Below are positions 1 to 10,200 of a stretch of DNA of 58,564 nucleotides, in pieces (position 1 is the stretch's first letter; every line of letters begins with the position of its first letter). This DNA comes from Planctomycetaceae bacterium (lineage in GTDB: Bacteria > Planctomycetota > Planctomycetia > Planctomycetales > Planctomycetaceae). Below the pieces are notes generated by a model. The model made no database searches. It worked only from the letters and a program-made list of their open reading frames with translations, and was not told the DNA's origin. The translations under genes were made by a program, and so were the position numbers. The stretch lies in the NCBI GenBank assembly GCA_002724315.1, contig PBOJ01000019.1:24796-83359 (forward strand), read 5' to 3'.

Positions 1-597
1 CGTGATCGATCCGTCTTTCTGCCGCAGACGCCGACTGGAAGCCATCTTTTCGACCTTGGCCTGGCTGGTGCCAACATGTGACACCGGCCGAGAATTCTGT
101 CGAGCCGCTCGGACAGCTGTGGCGATCCGTTCGGCGGTCAATTTCAGGTACAGCGCCGTGGCAATTCGCCTGGGACTGTCGACAGGCAACATCAGGATCT
201 GAGCGTCGGGATCCAGCGCCGGTGCCGTGTGCTGATGCAGAGCGTGGACGCTGACCCGCGACGGATCGGTCCCGGCGGCAGTCGCGATGCGAGACTGCAG
301 CAACGACAGGGCGCTGTTGTGAAATTCCATCCAGTCGATCGCACACAGCACAACCGGCTGTCCCGATCCCTCCAGGATGATCCCCTTGGCCAGCAACGGA
401 TGCTCTTTGGTGAGTGCCGGAGCAATAAATCCCAGGCCCACAGGCTGCCCCAGCGGTGGTGAGACGTCGGCCACAAATCCCGTCACCTTCAGTGAAGGCT
501 CGACCGCCAGGACTCGAGTTTCCACCCCAATAATGGCCATCAACAACAGGACAACCGGCCACGCGGGCCGGGTCCAATGTTCCAGAATCCGTTTCAT
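1..597 (-). CDS. Neutral ceramidase-like exported protein, C-terminus cut by window edge
   Basis: An open frame of 199 codons runs leftward from an ATG at 597 off the window edge without a stop. An in-frame ATG at 621 would add eight residues. The N-terminus has a hydrophobic signal-like stretch (about residues 12-31). It is followed by a region resembling the N-terminal domain of planctomycete neutral/alkaline ceramidase-like proteins: DVSPPLGQP near residue 45, VVLCAIDW near 83, and the His-rich VHALHQHTAP near 116. That last motif corresponds to the SHNHCG metal-site region of the complete homologue at 4351-5778. The family hydrolyses ceramide-like N-acyl lipids, but many planctomycete members are uncharacterised. 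It diverges from the esterase gene at 783 across about 185 bases. Family assignment is fair; the substrate is unknown. Confidence 0.7.
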   Translation of the reverse strand, partial: MKRILEHWTRPAWPVVLLLMAIIGVETRVLAVEPSLKVTGFVADVSPPLGQPVGLGFIAPALTKEHPLLAKGIILEGSGQPVVLCAIDWMEFHNSALSLLQSRIATAAGTDPSRVSVHALHQHTAPALDPDAQILMLPVDSPRRIATALYLKLTAERIATAVRAARQNSRPVSHVGTSQAKVEKMASSRRLRQKDGSIT

Positions 598-782
598 GAT
601 CCGTAACCAGTAACCTTTCATCACCACCGGGAGCACCCGTCCGTTTTCGAACCGGGGCACCCGGCTTCCTCGCTCCCCGGCTCCACTGGACAGGCGTTCA
701 TTCGGACGGATGATAAACCAGATGCCGGCCGATTGCTTACAAGGTCCGGCCCAACCCACACAATTGTTGACCACAACCGAAG

Positions 783-1712
783 ATGATTCCCGCTCGTCGA
801 ACACCGGCCGTTGCCCATCTCCTGGGGCCCTTGCTGATCATGTCCGGACTCTCCTCCGCCTTGGCCCAGCTTCCACCCGACATAGCATCGGTCCCTGCAG
901 ACCTCACCCTGCCGAAACTCTCACCCGGAATCGCCGGCCCGGGAAAGCGGGTCAAGGAGGTGCTGAAAGGGAACGAATCGACGGAACTCTACCACGTCAC
1001 CTGGCTGCCCACCGGCTGGAAGGCGGGTGAACGATATCCGGTGATCGTTGAACTGGCCGGCAACGGCCCTTACCGAAACGGATTCGGTGACGTCAGCACG
1101 GGGCGACCCGAGGGCAGCAAACTGGGATACGGCATTTCCGGCGGCCGCAACTACATCTGGATCTGCCTGCCGTTCATCGACGACACCGGCAAGAAGATCG
1201 CCACCAGTTGGTGGGGCAAACGGCCCGGGCACGACCCGCAACCGACCCTGAATTACATCAAGCGAGCGGTTCCCGAGTTGTGCCGCCGACATGGTGGCGA
1301 TCCCGATCGCGTCGTCCTGGCGGGTTTCTCACGAGGAGCCATCGCCTGCAACTACATCGGACTCTACGACGACGAGATTGCCAAACTCTGGGCCGCGATG
1401 ATTCCCTACAGCCATTACGACGGTGTCTTCGAACGCTGGGGATACCCCGGGGCCGATCGGCATTCGGCCCGGACCCGACTGAAACGCCTGGGCAAGCGGC
1501 CCCAGTTCATCTGCCACGAATCACACTCCAACGCGGCCATGAGCCTGGAAGCCACACGGAAGTACCTGGACACCACAGGAGTCCCCGGCCGGTTCACGTT
1601 CCAGTTGACCGGCTTCCGCAATCACAACGACGCCTGGACGCTGCGACCTTCACCGGCCCGAAAGGCCCTGAGGGAATGGCTACACCGTTCGCTGAATCCA
1701 CAGACCGACTGA
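783..1712 (+). CDS. Exported alpha/beta hydrolase (esterase-like)
   Basis: This 309-residue protein has a hydrophobic N-terminal signal (about residues 9-28, ending SALAQ). The body is an alpha/beta hydrolase with a nucleophile elbow GFSRGA (Ser183) and a late histidine in RNHNDAW (His281), which would complete a catalytic triad. The conserved VELAGNGPYRN stretch near residue 89 fits the oxyanion region. Proteins like this are usually annotated in planctomycetes as poly(3-hydroxybutyrate) depolymerase-like or feruloyl/acetyl esterase-like, acting outside the cytoplasm on esters. It stands alone, with 117 bases to the next plus-strand gene. The fold is confident; the substrate cannot be told. 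Confidence 0.75.
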   Translation: MIPARRTPAVAHLLGPLLIMSGLSSALAQLPPDIASVPADLTLPKLSPGIAGPGKRVKEVLKGNESTELYHVTWLPTGWKAGERYPVIVELAGNGPYRNGFGDVSTGRPEGSKLGYGISGGRNYIWICLPFIDDTGKKIATSWWGKRPGHDPQPTLNYIKRAVPELCRRHGGDPDRVVLAGFSRGAIACNYIGLYDDEIAKLWAAMIPYSHYDGVFERWGYPGADRHSARTRLKRLGKRPQFICHESHSNAAMSLEATRKYLDTTGVPGRFTFQLTGFRNHNDAWTLRPSPARKALREWLHRSLNPQTD

Positions 1713-1829
1713 GCCGGTTCGCAGCGAACACATCACGGACTGGCGTATCCGCAACCGGGTCAACCACAATCCGGTGCCAGTGGACGACCACACACTGTTG
1801 TACCATCGACCCCGACAGAGCACATTGCC

Positions 1830-2540
1830 ATGACAACGCTCAAGCAGGTGATGGCCCAGTTGAAGAAACTGGGCAGCGAACAGACTCGCCGGACGTGCCA
1901 GCGTCACGGGGCACCCGAGAACATGTTCGGCGTCAAGGTGGCCGACCTGAAGACGATCGTCAAACAGATCCGCGGAGAACAGGACCTCGCCTTGGAACTC
2001 TACGCCACGGGCAACGCCGACGCCCGGTATCTGGCCGGCCTGGTCGCCGACGGATCCCTGATGACCAAAAAGCAACTGGACGGATGGTGCCGGGAGTCGG
2101 ACTGGAGCATGCTCAGCGAATACACGGTCCCGTGGGTCGCCTGCGAGAGCCAGCACGCTCGAGACCTGTCGCTGAAGTGGATGGCATCAAGGAAGGAGTC
2201 GGTGGCTTCCAGCGGCTGGAGCACGTACTCGTCGTGGATTTCCGTTCTCCCCGACGACGAACTGGACCTGCCAGAGATCCGAGGGCTGCTCAAACAGGTC
2301 GTCGCAGAAATCGACGGCACCCCCAACAGGGTCCGCTACACGATGAACCGTTTCGTGATTTCCGTCGGGGTCTATGTCACCCCGTGCCTGAAGGCGGCCA
2401 AGTCCGCAGCCAAGAAGATCGGCAACGTCTCGGTCGACACCGGTGAGACGGCGTGCAAGGTCCCCCTGGCGACCGAGTACATCGAGAAGGCCGAGACCGC
2501 CGGACGAATCGGCAAGAAACGCAAGACCGCCAAGTGCTGA
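1830..2540 (+). CDS. AlkD-like DNA alkylation repair HEAT-repeat protein
   Basis: This 236-residue protein matches the DNA alkylation repair enzyme family (AlkC/AlkD superfamily), built of HEAT-like helical pairs. Helpful stretches are ENMFGVKVADLKTIVK near residue 31, the central SDWSMLSEYTVPW near 90, and ARDLSLKWM near 111. In AlkD, tryptophan and aspartate side chains at the equivalent region line the DNA-binding cleft and help excise N3/N7-alkylpurines. The C-terminus is lysine-rich (GKKRKTAK). No signal peptide is seen, so it is cytoplasmic. It ends 35 bases from the convergent gene at 2576. Several planctomycete homologues are annotated only as DNA alkylation repair protein, and activity here is inferred. 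Confidence 0.8.
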   Translation: MTTLKQVMAQLKKLGSEQTRRTCQRHGAPENMFGVKVADLKTIVKQIRGEQDLALELYATGNADARYLAGLVADGSLMTKKQLDGWCRESDWSMLSEYTVPWVACESQHARDLSLKWMASRKESVASSGWSTYSSWISVLPDDELDLPEIRGLLKQVVAEIDGTPNRVRYTMNRFVISVGVYVTPCLKAAKSAAKKIGNVSVDTGETACKVPLATEYIEKAETAGRIGKKRKTAKC

Positions 2541-2575
2541 CCCGGCTGCAACAGCTTCCACCAGAGACAAAAAGG

Positions 2576-4225
2576 TCAGGACAAGAGTTCGTAGGCGAAC
2601 ACGTCCGAGTTGACCAGTTGAAATCTCAGCAACAGGTCTTCGCCGACGGGCAGATCCTGCCACGTCCGGTCCTTCCAGGCGACCGTGTGTCGGATGTCGT
2701 CACCTCGCACCGGACGGCAGTCGGCTCCCGAAAACCCCGCAATCGGTTCGCTCCGCTTTCCACGGGGCCGTCGAACTTCCACCCGCACCTCGCCGCCATC
2801 ACGGCTCAGAGAGTTGACGGCCAATCCGCTCCCGGCACGTCGGCCGTGAAACACTTCGACCATTCCACGATCGTTGGTCCCGATTGACGCGAAGCGATCC
2901 TGCCGAACCCGGGCCAGGCCGATCTTGCGGGTGTTCAACTGTGAAGGAAACGCGTGGCCCCCCGGATTGGCGCTGTAGTAGAGGTGGGTCATGCCATCAA
3001 CCTCGACCGCCGATCCCTGCATGGTCAGAAACCCAGCGTCCCACGACCCGGGCTTGCCCAATGCGATCAACGGCTGACGGCCCAGCGATCGATGCCAGGC
3101 GTGGCCGTCGTAGCTGTAGGCCATCTGGATGTCGCATTTCCCCTCCCATCCCAGTCGCACCCCCGCTACTTGTGATGGATGCAGGCCTCCTTTCACCCAG
3201 TACGCTTCGGGGAAGCCGATCAACACATCCCGGGTCGGCAATATCCCCATGCCATAGAATTCGAGAAACCGTGCTCCCCGTTCGACCGCCATCCGGTCAT
3301 CCAGTTCGTCGGGATAAAGCGCCAGGCGAGGCGAGGACCATTGGGCCAGATCACTCGTTGCGGCGGAGGCGATTGTCACGCTGCGACGGTCGAAGAGTCG
3401 GACACGGGGTTCCAGTTTCACGCTGCCTAACACGCGACCGCGATGTGGATCGTGGACGAAACACGCGGTGTCGGACATGTAGTTCAGGATGCCGCAATCC
3501 GGTCGTTCGTAAAGCTGCCAGCGAAATCCGTCGGCCGAGTAGTACATCCAGTAGCCGTGGTGCCTGCGGGTCTTCGGGTGATCGAGAGCCTCGGGAACTC
3601 CCAGAATCGGAGCAAATCCCACCGCGATCCCCAGGTAACGTCGCTCCGGTGGAGCCGCGGCCCCCAGGTCCATCACGCTCGGCCCATGTCCTCGCATGTT
3701 GACCAGGTTGTTCTTTTTCGAACCGCCCCGGGACACCACCCCCAGTTTCGGACGCTCCCAGTGAACCCCATCAGTGCTCTCAGCATACGAGACGTCATAG
3801 GGATTCCCGGGACCGGTTTTGTGAGCAATCGGCTGGTACCACATTCGGAAACGTTGGCCGTCATGCAGCACACTACCGTAGACCAGCACACCCGTTTCCA
3901 GCGTGGGGTCACATTCGAGAACCGGGTCGCCGTGTTTCTCGGCCGGGTGAAAACGAAGTTCCGCACCCGAGATATCACGAACCTGGCGGGTATCCAGAAA
4001 CGCGAACCGTCGTCGGCCGGAAAGATCACTGGACCGAGTGTACTGGTACCGTTGCGGCTGGTTGAGGTTCGAAAAGTGGAGCATTTCGGGATTTGCGGCA
4101 GGCGGCACAGCCACCTCGGCCGAACTCACATCACGGCCCCCCTGCGCTGAGACGCCCGCTGCCAGTCCGGCTGCGGCCGTCAACAAGTCCCGACGACTGA
4201 ATCCCGACTCCTGCGAATGTGCCAT
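2576..4225 (-). CDS. Tat-exported glycosidase-like five-bladed beta-propeller protein
   Basis: This 549-residue protein begins with a Tat-type signal (SRRDLL at residues 10-15, then an Ala/Gly-rich stretch). The body looks like the GH32/GH43/GH68-type five-bladed propeller common in planctomycetes. It has repeated blade motifs of the type YAESTDGVHWERPKLG (about residue 147), YSADGFRWQLYERPD (about 229) and YSYDGHAWHRSLGR (about 384). The C-terminal 90 residues form a beta-sandwich-like tail that ends DVFAYELLS, shared in pattern with the proteins at 10417 and 34892. Such proteins are predicted glycoside hydrolases or sugar binders, but no catalytic residues can be assigned with certainty. 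It is divergent from the ceramidase-like gene at 4351. Confidence 0.75.
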   Translation of the reverse strand: MAHSQESGFSRRDLLTAAAGLAAGVSAQGGRDVSSAEVAVPPAANPEMLHFSNLNQPQRYQYTRSSDLSGRRRFAFLDTRQVRDISGAELRFHPAEKHGDPVLECDPTLETGVLVYGSVLHDGQRFRMWYQPIAHKTGPGNPYDVSYAESTDGVHWERPKLGVVSRGGSKKNNLVNMRGHGPSVMDLGAAAPPERRYLGIAVGFAPILGVPEALDHPKTRRHHGYWMYYSADGFRWQLYERPDCGILNYMSDTACFVHDPHRGRVLGSVKLEPRVRLFDRRSVTIASAATSDLAQWSSPRLALYPDELDDRMAVERGARFLEFYGMGILPTRDVLIGFPEAYWVKGGLHPSQVAGVRLGWEGKCDIQMAYSYDGHAWHRSLGRQPLIALGKPGSWDAGFLTMQGSAVEVDGMTHLYYSANPGGHAFPSQLNTRKIGLARVRQDRFASIGTNDRGMVEVFHGRRAGSGLAVNSLSRDGGEVRVEVRRPRGKRSEPIAGFSGADCRPVRGDDIRHTVAWKDRTWQDLPVGEDLLLRFQLVNSDVFAYELLS

Positions 4226-4350
4226 CTTGACGGTTTCCTCGTATCATCAGTGCTGGCCGATTGCCGGTTTTCACTCACCCACTCGGTGAATCGCCGGGCA
4301 TTCGGTGAGGCTCAGAATATCCACACCCTGACGGAAGCGGGAGCGTGACC

Positions 4351-5778
4351 ATGATTTCCACCGATCGTTTTCTGGCGACACCGGGATCGCCCGTTTCTCG
4401 AACACGCCCATCGGGGCCGCTGTCCTTGGCGTTGACCATCGCCTGCACCCTGCTGTTGACCGGGTCAGCCCCACTCGAAGCGGCATGGAAAGCCGGTCTG
4501 GCCAAGGCCGTCCTGACTCCCAAGACCGATGTCTGGCTGGCCGGCTACGGCAGCAGGCGAGTCGCGACCGAGACTCTGCACGAGTTGTGGATGAAAGCCC
4601 TGGCCCTGGATGACGGAAAGGGCCACCGAGTGGTGCTGATCACCAGCGACTTCCAGGGCGTGCCCAAGGGAATGAGCGACCGGGTCTTCCAGCAGGTGAA
4701 GAAGAAATTCCAGCTCGATCGTCACCAGATCATGTTCACTTTCTCGCACAACCATTGTGGCCCGAGACTGGGTGAAGACCTGATTGATTACTACCCGGTC
4801 GAAGAGGCGCAGGAGGAACTGGTCCGGAAATATACCGACCGGATGGTCACTCGCAGTGTCGAACTGATCGGCCGTGCCCTGGCAGACCTGAAGCCGGCGA
4901 CGATTCACACCGGACAGGGCCGAGCGACTTTCGGGGTCAATCGGCGAAACAACCGTGAGGCCGACGTGCCGGCGTTGCTGGCCGCCGGGAAGCCCCTGGT
5001 TGGCCCGGTCGACCACACCGTGCCCGTGATGACGGTCACCGGAAAAAACGGCAGCCTGCGAGCGATCCTGTTCGGCTACGCCTGCCACCCGACCACGCTC
5101 AGTTTCACCAAGTGGTGCGGGGACTACCCCGGTTACGCCCAGGTCGAGATCGAGAAAAATCATCCCGGCGCATTGGCGATGTTCGTCAACACCTGCGGCG
5201 GCGACCAGAACCCCCTGCCCCGCCGCAAGCTGGAGCTCTGCAAGAAGTACGGACACATGCTGGCCGTCGGCGTCGAGGAAGCGCTGAAAAAACAACCGCT
5301 CCGCCCGGTGACTCCCGGCTTGAAGACCGCCTTCGAATACGTCCCGCTGGCTTACCAGAAACTTGTCGACCGCGAGATGCTGATCAAGGCGCAGAAAAGC
5401 AACAACCGGATCGAACGTCGCTGGGCCGGGCGACTGCTGGGCAAGCTCGACAACGGAGCGAAGTTCTCGCCCACCTACCCGTACCCCGTTCACGCCTGGC
5501 GGCTGGGCAAGGACACGCTGATGATTGGCATGGGAGCCGAAACGGTCGTCGACTTCGCGTTGCGTTTCAAGAACGAGTTCGGGCCGCGGACGTGGGTCTG
5601 CGGTTACGCCGACGACATGATCTCCTACATCCCCTCGCGGCGAGTCTGGGAAGAGGGCGGCTACGAGGGTGGTGCCCGGCTCTACGAATACGGTCGGCCG
5701 GCCTACCGTTGGGCCGGTGATGTCGAAAAACGCATCGCCACCTCGGTCCACAAGCTCGTGAAACAGGTCTCCAAGTGA
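4351..5778 (+). CDS. Neutral/alkaline ceramidase-like exported hydrolase
   Basis: This 475-residue protein has a long N-region and a hydrophobic signal (about residues 25-46, ending LEAAWKAG). Motifs of the neutral/alkaline non-lysosomal ceramidase N-terminal domain follow: LAKAVLTPKTDVWLAGYG near residue 49, the His pair FSHNHCGP near 132, GYACHPTTLSF near 243, and FVNTCGGDQNP near 276. These fit the zinc site of that family (HNH plus downstream His). The start is the ATG at 4351 because GGGAG lies seven bases upstream; a GTG at 4345 is too close to that site. Its TGA overlaps the next gene's ATG (TGATG), so the kelch protein is probably co-translated. The family cleaves the amide of ceramides; the real substrate here is unknown. 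Confidence 0.8.
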   Translation: MISTDRFLATPGSPVSRTRPSGPLSLALTIACTLLLTGSAPLEAAWKAGLAKAVLTPKTDVWLAGYGSRRVATETLHELWMKALALDDGKGHRVVLITSDFQGVPKGMSDRVFQQVKKKFQLDRHQIMFTFSHNHCGPRLGEDLIDYYPVEEAQEELVRKYTDRMVTRSVELIGRALADLKPATIHTGQGRATFGVNRRNNREADVPALLAAGKPLVGPVDHTVPVMTVTGKNGSLRAILFGYACHPTTLSFTKWCGDYPGYAQVEIEKNHPGALAMFVNTCGGDQNPLPRRKLELCKKYGHMLAVGVEEALKKQPLRPVTPGLKTAFEYVPLAYQKLVDREMLIKAQKSNNRIERRWAGRLLGKLDNGAKFSPTYPYPVHAWRLGKDTLMIGMGAETVVDFALRFKNEFGPRTWVCGYADDMISYIPSRRVWEEGGYEGGARLYEYGRPAYRWAGDVEKRIATSVHKLVKQVSK

Positions 5779-6803
5779 TGACGCTCGCCACACGACACGC
5801 CATCTGTTCGATCGTCACCTGCCTGTTGTTCGTATCGCCGGTACCCGCCGCCGACACGCCGCAGCCTGCCCGGGTCCGCGTCACGGAAAAGGCCGGATGG
5901 ACCGCCCGGGACTCGCAGGGCGAACTCGTCTACAAGAACAGGCTCTGGCTGTTCGGCGGCTGGATGAATTCGTTCGAGGCCCCTCCGCGAGATGTCTGGT
6001 CCTCGGCCGACGGCAAGAAATGGACCCAGGTCACGGCCAAGGCTCCCTGGATCCACAGCGACCTCTCGATGTCGTTGACTTTCAAGAACCGCATGTGGTT
6101 CATGGGTGGCTGGTACAACGGCCGGCTGCCGGGACATTCGGCCAGCAACCAGGTCTGGTCGTCGACCGACGGCAAGGTGTGGACCCGGGCCACCAAGGCC
6201 GCCGGATGGACTCCTCGACTGGCCGCCGCCCTCGTCCAGTTCAAGGGCCGGATGTGGATGCTGGGAGGCACCGAGAACTACTACTTCGGCAACAAGAAAA
6301 GCCTCAAGAACGATGTCTGGTCCTCGCCTGACGGCAAGACCTGGACGCGAGCCACCGACAACGCCGGCTGGACACCTCGGGCCTACCACCAGGCGGCGGT
6401 GCTCGGTGACCGGATGTTCGTCTTCGGTGGCGGCAACTACGTGCCGGAATACGAGGCCTTCAACGATGTCTGGAGTTCTACCGACGGCGTCCACTGGACA
6501 CGGGTGACCGAAAAGACGCCGTGGCACCCGCGACTGTGGTTCACGTCGGTCGTCTACCGCAACCGCATGTGGGTGCTGGGCGGCTGGTCCAACAACCCGT
6601 CGAAAAACTGGGGAGACGCCTGGTACTCGAAGGACGGCAAAACCTGGACCGAATACAAGACCTCGACGACGTGGAAGGCCCGGCACGAACATTCCGCCTA
6701 CGTCCTGGGCGGCAAGCTCTGGATCGCCGGTGGCCACGCGAGGCCGCTCAGCAGCGAGGTCTGGTCCCTGGAACTTCCCGACGGCTGGCCCGCATCTCGG
6801 TAG
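5778..6803 (+). CDS. Exported kelch-like beta-propeller protein
   Basis: This 341-residue protein has a signal peptide (hydrophobic to about residue 24, PVPAADT). The body consists of about six kelch-like blades of roughly 50-55 residues. Each blade carries the pattern (K/R)NR(L/M)W(L/V/M)(L/F)GG followed by (D/Q)VW(S/Y)S.DGK.WT; examples lie near residues 53-75, 108-137 and 164-195. Kelch propellers bind carbohydrates or proteins, and some are galactose-oxidase-like, but no copper-ligand pattern is evident here. The ATG at 5778 shares a base with the stop codon of the ceramidase-like gene, so the two should be translationally coupled. A role as a glycan- or partner-binding subunit is inference. 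Confidence 0.8.
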   Translation: MTLATRHAICSIVTCLLFVSPVPAADTPQPARVRVTEKAGWTARDSQGELVYKNRLWLFGGWMNSFEAPPRDVWSSADGKKWTQVTAKAPWIHSDLSMSLTFKNRMWFMGGWYNGRLPGHSASNQVWSSTDGKVWTRATKAAGWTPRLAAALVQFKGRMWMLGGTENYYFGNKKSLKNDVWSSPDGKTWTRATDNAGWTPRAYHQAAVLGDRMFVFGGGNYVPEYEAFNDVWSSTDGVHWTRVTEKTPWHPRLWFTSVVYRNRMWVLGGWSNNPSKNWGDAWYSKDGKTWTEYKTSTTWKARHEHSAYVLGGKLWIAGGHARPLSSEVWSLELPDGWPASR

Positions 6804-6830
6804 CACCCGGCAACGGACGGGGATCCGGCC

Positions 6831-7148
6831 CTATTCGGCAAAGATCCCGAACACGAACGCTTCCTCGAGTTCCTCGACGACCGTGTGTCCCTGGTCATCG
6901 GTCACCATCAGTGTGGCCATGTAAGCGTGCCATTTCGGCAGCCCGGGATACTCTCGCATCCTGTCCCAGTGTTCACGACTGGGAGCCACTCCGTGCAGGA
7001 ACAGCCGGTCACCTCGCAGGTAGATGGCCATGCTCACATCGTGTTCCGCCATGCTCTCGGCGATGTCAGGCCACAGTTCATCGTGAGCCCGTTTGTATTC
7101 GTCGTAGCAACCGGGTTTCAAACAGAAAGACTCAGCGATCGTGAACAT
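6831..7148 (-). CDS. rhaM: L-rhamnose mutarotase-like protein
   Basis: The 105-residue protein matches the RhaM/YiiL dimeric alpha-beta barrel family, which interconverts the alpha and beta anomers of L-rhamnose or a related sugar. Typical features are FCLKPGCYDEYKRAHDELWP near the N-terminus (the family's YKKRH..IWPE-type region), MAIYLRGDRLFLHG in the middle, and the aromatic pair in LPKWHAYM. The length is that of the family. The start is the ATG at 7148, with AGGGAG nine bases upstream; upstream codons in the same frame look non-coding. No rhamnose isomerase, kinase or transporter lies next to it, so the true sugar is uncertain. Cytoplasmic. Confidence 0.8.
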   Translation of the reverse strand: MFTIAESFCLKPGCYDEYKRAHDELWPDIAESMAEHDVSMAIYLRGDRLFLHGVAPSREHWDRMREYPGLPKWHAYMATLMVTDDQGHTVVEELEEAFVFGIFAE

Positions 7149-7240
7149 GGTTTCTCCCTGGCCGCCTGAACGAATTGCCCCAACGTACGTGGATGGCCGG
7201 CTGATCACCACCGGAAGTCGCACGTCACAAATCCGGCCGT

Positions 7241-10200
7241 CTAGGGCCTCAACGCCTTTCTGAGATAGGCAATCGCATCGGCGATTTCGGCCGGACCAAT
7301 CTTCTCATACAGGTTCGACGGCATCAGTGACACCGCCGAGGCCTTGACCGACTCGATTTCCTTTCTCAGCACCGTTTCGGTCAGCCCCTTCTCCTTGCGC
7401 AACGTGAGACTGGTAGCCGATTCAGCAGCCATGGTTCCTGTGTAGATCCGTCCCGCGGTGGTCACCACGGTGTAACTCTGGAAGGCCGGCTCGATCGTTG
7501 CACTGGGGTTGAGGAACTCGAGCAGGATCGCCTCATCAGGCTTCTTGATGACCCCACCGAGATCGGGGCCAACAGCGTGCCCCTCCGTCTTCAACCTGTG
7601 ACAGGCCAGGCAGTGCCGAGCAAACACCTCGCGACCGCGCTTCAGATCGCGTTTCCCCACCAGGGCTTTCTGGTAGCGAGCAACACGCGCCCGCAACTCT
7701 GTCTCCAACGGCCTCTCGACAAACAGCCGGCGGGCCCGTGCCGACACCTTCGGATTGCGGCTCGCCACCAACTGCTCACGCCGCGACGCGTTCATCTCGG
7801 CAACGGCCACAGTCTTCCTTTCGAGTGCACCGACCAGCAACGGCAACCGTTTCTCTCGGGACATCACAGCATCCAGTACGTCCTTTCGAAGGCGAGGAGT
7901 GTAACGGCTCCATCCGGCCAACATCGCCTCGATGGCACGTCGATCGTTCGACGCGTTCATTGCGGCGACAGCCGTCAACTGCAGGTCCAGCGGCTGACCG
8001 GGATTCAGCACTTTCTCGAACGTCCTGGCCACCTGTTCGAACGACGCAAAGGCCAACGTCCGTATCGCCTTGACCCGATCGGGAACCGGAACCCTGACGT
8101 CCTCTGCAAGACCCACGGCTCGTCGGATCTCCCGGCGAACGGCCGGACGGCTGCCGAATCCCAGACGCGATGCCAATCCGATGGCCAGGTACCGAATCTT
8201 CGGAGACCGATCGGTCACCAACCGTGCGAGAGGCGTCCACGTCGGCTCAGCACCGTCGTGTTTCTCCGTGTCGGATCCCAATCCGGTGGTCAGCCCCTCG
8301 AGGCATGCCGTCTTGACGGCAACATCGTGGGAAGCCACCGCTTCGAGAACCAGCCCCCATTCGGAGAACCGTCGACGCCCACCGAGAGTGGCCGCCAGTG
8401 GGCCGACCAGTTCACGCCCTCCCCTCCCGACCGTCTTCTCGGAAAGCAGTCCGGCCAGCAGGTCCGCAGCGCGATCTCTTGCTCCCGAGAGAATCGCCGC
8501 CGACATCCACTGTTGCTGTCCGAATCGGCGGGCAAGCTGCAGCAGGGCGGTATTCGCTGCAGAGGTGTTCGACTCGCCAAGCGTCAGCGCCACCTGCAGT
8601 CGAACTCGGGATTCGGGGGCCGCGGCCAGGCTTGCCACCAGGCCAACAGTCTCGGCGTTGTCCGGCAACACGCTTTCGGACAGTCGCAATCCGTGCAATC
8701 TCACTCCCAGGTCCGAGTCGCCAAGAGCCGCAGCAATTTCGGGCGGACGAAGAACTCCGAGGCCATCAAGTGTGCAGAGCGCATGCAGCCGTCCGGTGGC
8801 CGACCGCCCCTGACGAACCAACTTCGTCAATCCACTGATGGCCGTCCGCCCGCCCCGGGTGATCAAAATTCGCTGAGCGGTGAAGCGACGCCAGGCATTT
8901 TCGTCTTCCAACGCTGCCAGCAGGACCGCGTTGGACGCTTCCTGCCAATTGACGGCAGGTCGCAGTTGGGCTTTTTCAGGAATCAGCCGCCAGATGCGCC
9001 CCCGTTTGCGGCCTCCGGCCAGGCCGTAACGTTGCTGAAGAAACCGGGGAATCGCCGAGTAGTCTTCGACGATCTCGCGATACATGTCGACGATGTACAT
9101 CGCCCCATCCGGACCGACTCGCAGGTTCACAGGTCGGAACCAGGGATCACCGGAGGCCAGGAATTCCGACGCGGCCTCGGACGCTTTCCGCCGCGCCCTG
9201 TAAGTCGAACCGTCCAGTGTCAGCCCACTTCGATGAATCACGTTGTTGGACGGCTCGCAACAGAACAGTTGTCCAACCATTTCCCGGGGAAAGAGACGCC
9301 CCTGGTAAATCTCCGTCCCACAACCACTGGTGAAGTATCCGCCGGAGGTCTCCCTCTGCCCGTAGAACTTGACCCAGTTCGGGTCTCGGCCCCGAACCAC
9401 TCGCCACGGGTGCGGTGGACAGACACCGAACACGCGATTGTAGTTCGATGCGGTGTAGGCCACCGCCGGAGAAGAGACGAAGGGATTGCGGCCCAGATAT
9501 CGATAGGGAAGCGGAAGATTGGCCGAGACCGGAGTCCCGCCGGCCGTTGTGAAGCGATCTCCGATCGCATTCATTCCCCAGCCGAAAGTACGGACGGTGC
9601 CGGTGACCGGCTCGATGGCCGACCCGTCTGGCTTGATGCGGAAATCGGTTCGCCCCAGCTTGACGGGTGTCTTGAGACGGGGACCACGAATCGTCCCTCC
9701 GTCACCTCCCGAGCCCACGTAAATCCAGTTGTCGAGTCCCCACCGTGGGTTGTTGATTCCCCGTTCTATGAACTCACGACGAAATCCCGTCAACAGGGTC
9801 TCACGGACCTCCGCCTTCCCATCACCGTCTCGATCGGCCAGGAATAGGATGTCCGGAGCACACACGACCACCAGTCCATCTCGCAACGGCAGCATGCCGT
9901 AGCATGGCGGCAGTCGGTCAGCCCACACGTCGGCCCTGTCCATCCGACCATCGCCGTCGGAGTCGACCAGCAGCTTGACCGTCCCGAATTGTCCACGTTT
10001 GGCCTGTTCGGCGATCGGCCCACCGACACGTTCCCATCGGATCCGGCGGACCGTGCGGTCAACCTTCCCCGACTTGTTCAGTTCCTTCACATCGATTTCG
10101 CCCTCGAGATTGAAGCCGTGAATCTCGCTGACGAACATCCGTCCTCGACCGTCGAACGCAACACAAGATGGCTCGACAACCAGCGGCTCACTGGCCACCA

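Noticed and set aside
1798..1826. TTGTAC-17-CACATT promoter-like pair before the AlkD-like gene
   Set aside because: The -10-like element ends three bases before the ATG, which would place the transcript start inside the coding region.
1208..2446. A 412-codon plus-strand frame overlapping both the esterase and the AlkD-like gene
   Set aside because: It lies out of frame over two recognised genes and has shuffled Arg/Pro-rich composition.
7577..9847. A 756-codon plus-strand open frame antisense to the PVC heme protein
   Set aside because: No signal, domain or plausible composition; it mirrors the codon bias of the real minus-strand gene.
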